A DNA stretch of 8,017 nt from Pararoseburia sp963661325 (GTDB lineage Bacteria; Bacillota; Clostridia; Lachnospirales; Lachnospiraceae), in assembly GCA_963661325.1 (NCBI GenBank), contig CAVLBP010000104.1, positions 1-8,017 of the forward strand. The letters are read 5' to 3'. The notes below the pieces were generated by a model. It was given only the letters and a program-made list of their open reading frames with translations. It was not told the origin of the DNA and searched no databases. This document shows, one piece after another, positions 1-5,994 of this stretch (positions are counted from its first letter, which is position 1; each line of letters starts with the position of its first letter). The position numbers were made by a program, and so were the translations under genes.

Positions 1-961
1 GACACAGGTTGTATCTGTTGGTGACAAGATCGACGCTATGGTCATCAAGGTAAACGATGGCGAAGGACAGGTTGCACTTTCTTACAAGAGACTTGCTGCT
101 GAAAAGGGCAACAAGCGCTTAGAAGAAGCATTTGAGAATCATGAAGTACTTACCGCTAAGGTAGCACAGGTATTAAACGGTGGTCTTAGCGTTGTTATTG
201 ACGAAGCAAAGATCTTTATCCCAGCCAGCCTTGTATCAGACACCTATGAGAAGGATCTGAACAAGTACAATGGTCAGGAGATCTCATTCGTTATCACAGA
301 GTTCAATCCTAGAAGAAGACGTATTATCGGTGATAGAAAGCAGTTATTGGTTGCTGAAAAGGAAAAACTTGCAGAAGAATTATTCGCAAGAATCCATGTT
401 GGCGATGTTGTAGAAGGCACTGTCAAGAACGTGACAGATTTCGGTGCATTCATCGATCTGGGCGGAGCAGACGGACTTTTACATATCTCTGAGATGTCTT
501 GGGGCAGAGTTGAGAACCCTAAGAAGGTATTCCATGTAGGAGATCAGGTCAAGGTATTCATCAAGGATATCAACGACAAGAAGATTGCTCTTTCTATGAA
601 GTTTGAAGATCAGAATCCTTGGAAGGATGCTGCTGAGCGTTTTGCAGTTGGTACGATCGTTACCGGAAAGGTTGCAAGAATGACAGACTTCGGTGCATTC
701 GTTGAACTTGCTCCTGGTGTAGATGCACTTCTTCATGTATCACAGATCGCAAAGGAACACATCGACAAGCCTTCTGATGTTCTTTCCGTAGGACAGGAAG
801 TAGAAGCAAAGATCGTAGAGTTCCGTGAAGAAGACAAGAAGATCAGCCTGAGCATGAAAGCACTTCTTGCAACACCGGAAGAAGACAAGGCTGATGATGC
901 AGAGTTCGCTGACGTTGACATCGACGCAGTAGCAAATGAAATGGAAGAGACAGAAGAGTAA
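1..961 (+). CDS. rpsA: S1-repeat RNA-binding protein, ribosomal protein S1 type (5' end missing)
   Basis: The reading frame is open from base 2, so the gene starts upstream of the window; 319 residues are visible. They hold the end of one S1 (OB-fold) domain (visible residues 1-31), then three complete ones at about 48-116, 134-200 and 217-286. The last two are canonical, with TDFGAF, the LLHIS or LLHVS motif and a closing ISLSMK-type strand. The one at 48-116 is divergent, with GGLSVVI, IFIPASLV and an RRRR patch, as is usual for the second domain of Firmicute S1 proteins. A 33-residue acidic tail ends the protein. S1 proteins bind mRNA on the 30S subunit and help initiation; Firmicute versions are shorter than the six-domain E. 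coli protein. In many Clostridia this four-domain module is fused behind IspH, which cannot be tested here. The internal ATG at 38 lies inside a domain and is not a credible start. The family is sure; the exact role as true ribosomal S1 is likely. Confidence 0.9.
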   Translation, partial: TQVVSVGDKIDAMVIKVNDGEGQVALSYKRLAAEKGNKRLEEAFENHEVLTAKVAQVLNGGLSVVIDEAKIFIPASLVSDTYEKDLNKYNGQEISFVITEFNPRRRRIIGDRKQLLVAEKEKLAEELFARIHVGDVVEGTVKNVTDFGAFIDLGGADGLLHISEMSWGRVENPKKVFHVGDQVKVFIKDINDKKIALSMKFEDQNPWKDAAERFAVGTIVTGKVARMTDFGAFVELAPGVDALLHVSQIAKEHIDKPSDVLSVGQEVEAKIVEFREEDKKISLSMKALLATPEEDKADDAEFADVDIDAVANEMEETEE

Positions 962-973
962 TTCTTTTTCCAC

Positions 974-980
974 CTGGGGA
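974..980 (+). promoter_or_regulatory. Ribosome binding site that fixes the cheR start at 990
   Basis: The purine-rich run CTGGGGA ends nine bases before the ATG at 990. No comparable site precedes the earlier in-frame ATG at 936, which lies inside the S1 gene. Initiation at 990 also gives the usual CheR N-terminus. Confidence 0.6.
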
Positions 981-989
981 CATATAAGT

Positions 990-1769
990 ATGGATGATTA
1001 TGAATCTTTCAAGAAAGCGGTATATTCGCTGACAAAGATCGACCTCAGTTCCTATAAAGAAAAGCAGATGCGCAGACGTATCGATTCCTTGGTACGAAAG
1101 CGCAAATGCGCATCTTATGATGCTTATGTCAAGTTATTGAAGTCAGATCCGGTCGTCTTTGAGGAGTTTGTCAACTTCCTGACGATCAATGTGTCAGAGT
1201 TTTATCGTAATCCGGAACAATGGGATTTACTGGTGCGGGAATTTGTGCCGGAACTCATTAAGAAGTTCGGGACCAATTTACATATCTGGTCAGCAGCCTG
1301 TTCTACAGGCGATGAGCCGTATTCACTGGTCATGGCTTTGTCCAAGCACTTAGATCTGAGTAAGATCAAGATCACGGCAACGGATATCGACAAGCAGGTG
1401 ATCGCGACAGCCAAGGTTGGTCTGTATTCCGAAAAGAGTATTGCCAATGTGCCGGATGAGTTCAAACGTAAATATTTTACCAAGGTAGGAAATTCTTACC
1501 AGATTTCGGAACAGATCAAAAAGTGTGTTGATTTCAGAGAACACAACTTATTATCAGATCCATATCCGAGAGATTGCCACATGATCGTGTGCCGCAATGT
1601 ATTGATCTACTTTACAGAAGAAGCCAAGAACGAGGTTTACGAGAAATTCGCAAAATCCTTAAAAGACGGCGGTATTCTCTTTATCGGCAGTACAGAGCAG
1701 GTGACAGATTACAAGGGCATGGGCTATAAGCGTAGATACTCTTTCTACTACGAAAAAGGTCAGGAATAA
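990..1769 (+). CDS. cheR: CheR-type protein-glutamate O-methyltransferase
   Basis: CheR transfers a methyl group from S-adenosylmethionine to glutamates on chemoreceptors in the cytoplasm, tuning chemotaxis adaptation. The 259-residue product has the usual family length. Residues 1-65 form the basic helical CheR N domain, with a QMRRRIDSLVRKRK stretch. The catalytic SAM-binding domain follows, with NVSEFYRN (67-74), the glycine motif SAACSTGDEPYS (101-112), the acidic ATDID (130-134), CRNVLIYF (201-208) and GGILFIGSTE (227-236). No TPR or receptor-tether extension is seen. The frame extends upstream to an ATG at 936 inside the S1 gene, but 990 has a ribosome binding site and gives a standard N-terminus. 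Only 28 bases with no terminator separate it from the S1 gene, so the two are probably co-transcribed. No cheA, cheW, cheB or receptor gene is visible nearby, so the substrate is unknown; it could serve chemotaxis genes elsewhere or another protein target. Confidence 0.93.
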   Translation: MDDYESFKKAVYSLTKIDLSSYKEKQMRRRIDSLVRKRKCASYDAYVKLLKSDPVVFEEFVNFLTINVSEFYRNPEQWDLLVREFVPELIKKFGTNLHIWSAACSTGDEPYSLVMALSKHLDLSKIKITATDIDKQVIATAKVGLYSEKSIANVPDEFKRKYFTKVGNSYQISEQIKKCVDFREHNLLSDPYPRDCHMIVCRNVLIYFTEEAKNEVYEKFAKSLKDGGILFIGSTEQVTDYKGMGYKRRYSFYYEKGQE

Positions 1770-1772
1770 AAT

Positions 1773-1810
1773 AAAGATCCTAACTTCCTTCGGGAGGTTA
1801 GGATCTTTTT
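1773..1810. terminator. Strong intrinsic terminator between convergent genes, probably bidirectional
   Basis: A 16-bp stem pairs 1773-1788 with 1793-1808, with a single G-T wobble (1785/1796) and a TTCG loop closed by C-G, a very stable tetraloop. On the plus strand the stem ends in five Ts (1806-1810), ending the S1-cheR transcript. On the minus strand the hairpin lies 15 bases beyond the exonuclease stop codon and is followed by the T-rich tail CTTTATTTTAT, so it can end that transcript too. Confidence 0.93.
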
Positions 1811-1823
1811 ACATTATGACCAT

Positions 1824-2912
1824 TCAATTCAGGAGACAGGAAATGTAGCGGGCGATGAAGGTCTCATCCACACAGGACTCATGGTAAGGGATAAAAGATT
1901 TTTTATCTTTGTATTCCCTGGCAAAGAAATAGATGTCATCGCCGCATTCTAAAGCGTCCGGCACCATGAGGTAGGTATCGACTTTGGCAATATAACAGGT
2001 CGCCGGGGTGGCTTTCTGCTTTTTCTCTTTGGCAATATGGGATGCAAGTTCTTTGGGGATGACCATGTCTTCTTCCGGCAGGTAAACATAAGATTTGACA
2101 TCCGGCAGGAAGTGATACATTTTCTCGTGATAAAGAGAAATCGTTCCTTTGATGGTATTGTCCTCCAAGATAATATAATAATCATCCGTGTGCAGACGCA
2201 GGGGCGCGGGCAGACGAAAAGAAATGGTGCCGGTAAATGCGAGTTCCTGCTTTTGTGCGCCCTGATAATCGGTATAGGAGGATAGGGAGAGATCTGAAAT
2301 ATCTATCTGCATGTCCGCCAAGTGGGCGTAGGATAGGATGGGCAGGATCTCGACCATACCAGCCACATCTTCGTAGTTATGTAGTCTTAAAAGTGTCAGA
2401 GCCTCGTCGTCCGGCTCGTTGCAGTAGGACTGGTAGACAGCGATCAATTCGCCGCCAGAGTATTTGTCCTCCCGATGGATGCCCAGAAAGGACTCGATGG
2501 CTTTTTGACGGTAGGATGGCAGGTTTAAGATAGATTTCATGCCACGGCATGCCTTATAGATATCAAAATGCTGCCCCGGCAATGCCTCAGCAGCAATTTG
2601 CAGTTTCTGACATCGGTCAAGGATAAATCTTTCATCAAAACGGATACCATTAAAGGAGAGTAGCCCCCGGAAATCTTTGCACAGATCCAAAAAGGCTCCT
2701 AAGACCTCGGACTCCTCGGCAGGAGACTCGGCAAAGTATTGTATCAGGGTGATCTGTCTGCCTTTGTGATAGGCACAGCCGATCAGATAAATGGTGTTAT
2801 ATTTTGCGGAAAGACCGGTGGTCTCTATGTCAAACAGGAGTTGATCTTCCTGCCAGAAGTCTAATTCATTGTATCTGGGCGTGTAGGTATAGGTGTCCGT
2901 AAATGTAAGCAT
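1824..2912 (-). CDS. YprB-type RNase H-like (DEDD) exonuclease
   Basis: The predicted product is a 362-residue cytoplasmic 3'-5' exonuclease-like protein. The N-terminal half (about 22-195) is an RNase H fold of the YprB / RNase_H_2 type. Motif I is LLFDIETTGL with D28 and E30. Motif II is LLSFNGIRFDERF with N88 and D93. Around residues 137-163 it has the family pattern AIESFLGIHRED followed by SGGELIAVYQSY. Motif III is HNYEDV with D182. All four metal-binding acids are therefore present and the enzyme should be active. Relatives I recall have Tyr four residues before the last Asp; here His178 occupies that place. The C-terminal part (about 200-362) contains no domain I recognise. Translation starts at the ATG read from 2912, with AAGGAGG at 2918-2924 upstream. 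It is a single-gene unit, convergent with cheR and divergent from rnf. YprB relatives are poorly characterised, so the substrate (DNA or RNA) is unknown. Confidence 0.85.
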   Translation of the reverse strand: MLTFTDTYTYTPRYNELDFWQEDQLLFDIETTGLSAKYNTIYLIGCAYHKGRQITLIQYFAESPAEESEVLGAFLDLCKDFRGLLSFNGIRFDERFILDRCQKLQIAAEALPGQHFDIYKACRGMKSILNLPSYRQKAIESFLGIHREDKYSGGELIAVYQSYCNEPDDEALTLLRLHNYEDVAGMVEILPILSYAHLADMQIDISDLSLSSYTDYQGAQKQELAFTGTISFRLPAPLRLHTDDYYIILEDNTIKGTISLYHEKMYHFLPDVKSYVYLPEEDMVIPKELASHIAKEKKQKATPATCYIAKVDTYLMVPDALECGDDIYFFAREYKDKKSFIPYHESCVDETFIARYISCLLN

Positions 2913-2925
2913 AAAAGCCTCCTTT

Positions 2926-2943
2926 TGGTTAAAAATTTAACAG
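2926..2943. promoter_or_regulatory. Rex-operator-like palindrome
   Basis: The 18 bases TGGTTAAAAATTTAACAG match the Firmicute Rex consensus TTGTTAA-N4-TTAACAA at 12 of 14 defined positions. The core GTTAAA-AA-TTTAAC is a perfect 6-bp inverted repeat. Rex senses the NADH/NAD+ ratio, and rnf genes are known targets in some Clostridia. The site lies between the predicted start of the exonuclease transcript and its ribosome binding site, and about 110 bases upstream of the predicted rnf transcript start. It is therefore better placed to affect the exonuclease gene than rnf. The sequence is AT-rich, so chance is a real alternative. Confidence 0.35.
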
Positions 2944-2963
2944 ACAAAGCCTGTATATTCCAT

Positions 2964-2992
2964 AGTATAGCACATATGGAAAAGGTACTCAA
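2964..2992 (-). promoter_or_regulatory. Predicted sigma-A promoter for the exonuclease gene
   Basis: Reading the minus strand, TTGAGT (2992-2987) is separated by 17 bases from TATACT (2969-2964), both near consensus. The predicted transcript start near 2957 leaves a leader of about 45 bases before the ATG at 2912. It runs divergently from the rnf promoter. Confidence 0.65.
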
Positions 2993-3010
2993 AAAGATAC
3001 AAAAAGATAC
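2991..3010 (+). repeat. Perfect 10-bp tandem direct repeat between the divergent promoters
   Basis: Two adjacent exact copies of AAAAAGATAC occupy 2991-3000 and 3001-3010. They overlap the -35 edge of the minus-strand promoter and sit just upstream of the predicted rnf -35 region. One-turn spacing would suit a regulator binding one face of the helix, or the A-tracts may act as an UP-like element. No known binding protein is recognised. Confidence 0.6.
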
Positions 3011-3019
3011 ATCTGTATG

Positions 3020-3048
3020 TCTTGATTTGTTTGCAAAAGTGATATAAT
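3020..3048 (+). promoter_or_regulatory. Predicted promoter of the rnf operon (extended -10)
   Basis: A perfect TATAAT (3043-3048) is preceded by TG one base upstream (3040-3041), making an extended -10 element. The -35 is weak: TCTTGA at 17-base spacing (3020-3025) or TTGATT at 15 (3022-3027). The predicted transcript start near 3055 gives a leader of about 46 bases. A small inverted repeat, TGTG-TAAT-CACA (3059-3070), lies just after it. Confidence 0.7.
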
Positions 3049-3100
3049 GTATTCAAAGTGTGTAATCACATAAGTATCGAAAGAAAGAGGGGTACAGTTC

Positions 3101-4423
3101 ATGGGCCTAAAGACATTTAAGGGCGGCGTTCATCCGAAGGATGGCAAAGACTTATCCAAGTCCAAGCCGATTAAAGAATTGCTGCCGGAAGGAGAATTAG
3201 TCTTTCCTTTATCTCAGCATATTGGTGCTCCAGCAACACCTATCGTTGCTGTTGGCGATGCTGTATTAAAAGGACAGAAGATCGCAGAGGCAGGTGGCTT
3301 TGTGTCATCTCCAATCTACTCATCTGTTTCAGGAACTGTCAAGGCGATCGAGCCTAGACGTGTAACTGTTGGTGATATGGTCAATTCCATTATCATTGAG
3401 AGCGACGGTGAGTTCAATGAGGTTACCTACGAAGAGACAGAAGATGTGACCAAACTTTCTAATGAAGAGATCATTGGAAAGATCAAGGAAGCCGGCGTTG
3501 TCGGTATGGGTGGTGCAGGATTCCCAACCCATGTCAAGTTGTCTCCGAAGGAGCCGGACAAAATCGAGTATATTATTGCAAACTGCGCAGAGTGTGAACC
3601 ATATTTGACATCCGATTATCGTAGAATGATCGAGGAACCGGAAAAGTTAGTCGAAGGTATGAAGATCATCTTACAGTTGTTCCCAAAGGCAAAGGGTATC
3701 TTTGGTGTGGAGGACAACAAGCCGGATTGTATCGAAAAGTTACAGGCACTGGTTGCAGGTGAGTCCCGTATGGAAGTTTGTCCATTGCAGACAAAATATC
3801 CACAGGGTGGTGAGCGTCAGTTGATCTTTGCTACCACAGGCAGAAGTATCAATTCCAAGATGCTGCCGGCAGACGCAGGATGTATTGTTGACAACGTAGA
3901 GACTATGGTCGCTATTTACAATGCAGTACGTTTTGGCCGTCCGCTGACCAACCGTATTTTCACAGTTACCGGTGATGCGGTATGTGAGCCGAGAAACTTC
4001 TATATCAGCATTGGTACAAGTTACAGCCAGTTGTTAGAAGCAGCCGGTGGTCTGGTAGCACCAGCGAAAAAGATGATCGCCGGTGGTCCGATGATGGGAT
4101 TTGCTTTATTTGGTGTAGATGTTCCTACAACAAAGACAACTTCAGCCTTGCTTTGCATGACAGAAGATGAGGCTTCTAAGTATGAGACAACAGCCTGCAT
4201 CAACTGTGGACGTTGTGTAGAGGCTTGTCCTGAGGCTTTGGTTCCATCCAGACTTGCGGACTACTCTGAGCATAATCAGATGGATAAATTTGAAGAATGG
4301 TATGGTCTTGAGTGTGTAGAATGCGGCAGCTGTAGTTATGTTTGCCCGGCACGCAGACCTTTGGCACAGTCAGTCAAGACAATGAAAAAGTTTGTTCTTG
4401 CTGAAAAGAGAAAGAAAAATTAG
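3101..4423 (+). CDS. rnfC: Rnf complex subunit RnfC (NADH/FMN-binding, two 4Fe-4S)
   Basis: RnfC is the peripheral subunit that exchanges electrons with NAD+/NADH at the cytoplasmic face of the Rnf complex. The 440-residue product matches the short clostridial form, without the long Ala/Lys-rich tail of proteobacterial RnfC. A barrel-sandwich (lipoyl-like) domain lies at about 33-86. The NuoF-like nucleotide/flavin fold carries GMGGAGFPT (135-143) and the NCAECEPYLTSDYR segment that follows. An SLBB domain spans roughly 283-335. Two 4Fe-4S motifs follow: Cys366, 369, 372 and 376, then Cys405, 408, 411 and 415, each CxxCxxCxxxC and each followed by Pro. The ATG at 3101 has GAGGGG at 3087-3092 with an 8-base gap. 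It is the first gene of the operon. All expected cofactor ligands are present. Confidence 0.97.
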   Translation: MGLKTFKGGVHPKDGKDLSKSKPIKELLPEGELVFPLSQHIGAPATPIVAVGDAVLKGQKIAEAGGFVSSPIYSSVSGTVKAIEPRRVTVGDMVNSIIIESDGEFNEVTYEETEDVTKLSNEEIIGKIKEAGVVGMGGAGFPTHVKLSPKEPDKIEYIIANCAECEPYLTSDYRRMIEEPEKLVEGMKIILQLFPKAKGIFGVEDNKPDCIEKLQALVAGESRMEVCPLQTKYPQGGERQLIFATTGRSINSKMLPADAGCIVDNVETMVAIYNAVRFGRPLTNRIFTVTGDAVCEPRNFYISIGTSYSQLLEAAGGLVAPAKKMIAGGPMMGFALFGVDVPTTKTTSALLCMTEDEASKYETTACINCGRCVEACPEALVPSRLADYSEHNQMDKFEEWYGLECVECGSCSYVCPARRPLAQSVKTMKKFVLAEKRKKN

Positions 4424-4430
4424 GAAGGGG
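4423..4430 (+). promoter_or_regulatory. Ribosome binding site that selects the GTG start of rnfD at 4439
   Basis: GGAAGGGG begins at the last base of the rnfC stop codon and ends 8 bases before GTG 4439. The in-frame GTG at 4430 overlaps this site, so it cannot be the start. Confidence 0.8.
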
Positions 4431-4438
4431 TGAATCTT

Positions 4439-5380
4439 GTGAGTGATTTATTAAACGTTACATCTTCGCCACACGTTAGAGATAAAATGGATACCCAGAA
4501 GATCATGGCATTGGTAGTGATCTCCTTACTTCCGGCATCTATCTTCGGTATCTGTAATTTTGGATTGCATGCGCTGGTATTGATCCTTGTGACTATCGCG
4601 TCATGTGTGGCTTCTGAATGGATCTATGAAAAGATCGTACATAAAAAGAGCACAATCAATGATCTGAGTGCAGTTGTTACAGGACTTCTGTTAGCACTCA
4701 ACTTACCACCGACATTACCATGGTGGCAGGCGGTTCTTGGCGGTGTATTTGCTATTGTTATCGTCAAGATGTTATTTGGAGGACTGGGACAGAACTTTAT
4801 GAACCCGGCTCTGGGAGCAAGATGCTTCCTTTTGATCTCCTTTACCGGATCTATGACAACATTTACCTATGATGGTGTGACAGGTGCAACACCACTTGCT
4901 GCTTTAAAGGCAGGCGAGAGCGTTGATACCATGTCAATGCTTCTTGGTACAACAGCCGGAACCATCGGTGAGACATCTGTTATCGCACTTTTGATCGGTG
5001 CGATCATCCTGATCTTATTCGGGGTTATCGATCTTCGTATTCCGGGATCTTATATCATTACTTTCGCCATCTTCGTATTGATCTTTGGCGGACATGGATT
5101 TGATATGAACTATCTGGTAGCACAGTTATGTGGTGGTGGTCTTATGCTTGGTGCTTTCTTTATGGCAACCGACTATGTGACTTCACCGATCACACCAAAC
5201 GGTAAGATCCTCTATGGTATCGTTCTTGGTATCCTGACCGGTATCTTCCGTATCTTTGGTGCATCCGCAGAAGGTGTTTCCTATGCGATCATCTTCAGCA
5301 ACCTTTTGGTTCCTTTGATCGAGCGCATCACAATTCCAAGAGCCTTTGGACTTGTCAAAGAGAAGGGAGGCAACAAATAA
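4439..5380 (+). CDS. rnfD: Rnf complex membrane subunit RnfD (covalent FMN)
   Basis: RnfD is a polytopic inner-membrane subunit, related to NqrB, that holds a covalently bound FMN and takes part in ion-coupled electron transfer. The 313-residue protein begins SDLLNVTSSPHVRDK, the usual RnfD opening. It has many hydrophobic helices, the conserved GLGQNFMNPALGAR segment, the flavin site DGVTGATP with Thr151 as the predicted attachment residue, and the late signature MATDYVTSPITPNGK. The start is GTG at 4439. It begins 15 bases after rnfC stops, and its TAA shares one base with the ATG of rnfG (TAATG), so translation of the two is probably coupled. Flavin attachment in this family needs an ApbE-type transferase, which is not encoded in the window. 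Recognition is firm; whether Na+ or H+ is moved cannot be read from this sequence alone. Confidence 0.96.
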   Translation: MSDLLNVTSSPHVRDKMDTQKIMALVVISLLPASIFGICNFGLHALVLILVTIASCVASEWIYEKIVHKKSTINDLSAVVTGLLLALNLPPTLPWWQAVLGGVFAIVIVKMLFGGLGQNFMNPALGARCFLLISFTGSMTTFTYDGVTGATPLAALKAGESVDTMSMLLGTTAGTIGETSVIALLIGAIILILFGVIDLRIPGSYIITFAIFVLIFGGHGFDMNYLVAQLCGGGLMLGAFFMATDYVTSPITPNGKILYGIVLGILTGIFRIFGASAEGVSYAIIFSNLLVPLIERITIPRAFGLVKEKGGNK

Positions 5381-5994
5381 TGAATAAATTAGTAAAAGAC
5401 GCATTAGTCCTTACTGCAATTACTCTTATTGCCGGTGTCTGCCTTGGTGGTGTATATGAGATCACAAAGGATCCAATCGCAAAGGCACAGGAGTCTGCAA
5501 CTCAGGAGTCTTACAAGGCTGTATTTGCAGATGCTGCTTCCTTTGAAGATTTAGAAGGCTTTGATGCTGATGCAGCAACAAAGATCGCTGCTGATGCAGG
5601 TTATACAGATGATGATATTACAAATTGCGTGGTCGCAAAAGATGATGCAGGTCAGGCAATCGGTTATGTCATCACGATCACATCCCATGCCGGATACGGC
5701 GGAGACATCACATTCTCTATGGGTGTGACAAATGATGGTACTTTAAATGGTTATTCCATTACAGATATTAGTGAGACAGCAGGTCTTGGTATGAAGGCAA
5801 AAGAAGATGGCTTTATGAGCCAGTTTGCAGGCATCCCGGCACAGATCCTGGAAGTGACCAAGTCTGGCAAGACAGCCGATACAGAGATTGAAGCCATCAG
5901 TGGCGCAACGATCACATCAAAGGCTGTTACCTATGGTGTCGATGCTGGTCTTACTTATTACAACAGCCTTGTAGGAGGTGCGTCAAATGAATAA
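5380..5994 (+). CDS. rnfG: Rnf complex subunit RnfG (extracytoplasmic covalent FMN protein)
   Basis: RnfG, related to NqrC, is anchored by one helix and carries a covalent FMN outside the cytoplasmic membrane. The 204-residue product has a single N-terminal membrane segment (about 7-28) after a short basic start, then a soluble domain. The stretch at about 45-75 is acidic and Ala-rich. The FMN-binding domain follows, with GYVITITSHAGYGGDI, the conserved ETAGLGMKA segment, and the flavin attachment motif SGATITS, where Thr177 is the predicted acceptor. GGGAGG at 5365-5370 precedes the ATG by 9 bases. The start overlaps the rnfD stop by one base, and the gene's last 8 bases overlap rnfE. Length and motifs fit the family; nothing is missing. 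Confidence 0.96.
   Translation: MNKLVKDALVLTAITLIAGVCLGGVYEITKDPIAKAQESATQESYKAVFADAASFEDLEGFDADAATKIAADAGYTDDDITNCVVAKDDAGQAIGYVITITSHAGYGGDITFSMGVTNDGTLNGYSITDISETAGLGMKAKEDGFMSQFAGIPAQILEVTKSGKTADTEIEAISGATITSKAVTYGVDAGLTYYNSLVGGASNE
5973..5978 (+). promoter_or_regulatory. Ribosome binding site that selects the ATG start of rnfE at 5987
   Basis: A perfect AGGAGG inside the end of rnfG ends 8 bases before ATG 5987. The upstream in-frame GTG at 5978 overlaps this site, so 5987 is the start. Confidence 0.85.

Noticed and set aside
936..989. In-frame upstream start of cheR at ATG 936
   Set aside because: It lies inside the S1 gene, has no ribosome binding site, and adds 18 residues unlike CheR N-termini; 990 has a suitable site.
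2237..2533. 98-codon plus-strand open frame opposite the exonuclease gene
   Set aside because: The exonuclease frame has clear DEDD motifs; this frame is Arg/Pro-rich antisense translation.
2940..2954. ACAG/CTGT hairpin in the exonuclease leader as a riboswitch or attenuator
   Set aside because: Only four paired bases; the leader is too short for any known riboswitch.
3059..3070. TGTG-TAAT-CACA inverted repeat as a CRP/FNR-type site
   Set aside because: The arms are only 4 bp and the spacing is 4 rather than 6; it may be chance, so it is only mentioned with the rnf promoter.
4430..4438. GTG at 4430 as the start of rnfD
   Set aside because: It overlaps the ribosome binding site GGAAGGGG; GTG 4439 has correct spacing and gives the typical RnfD N-terminus.
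5978..5986. GTG at 5978 as the start of rnfE
   Set aside because: It overlaps AGGAGG at 5973-5978; ATG 5987 is 8 bases downstream.
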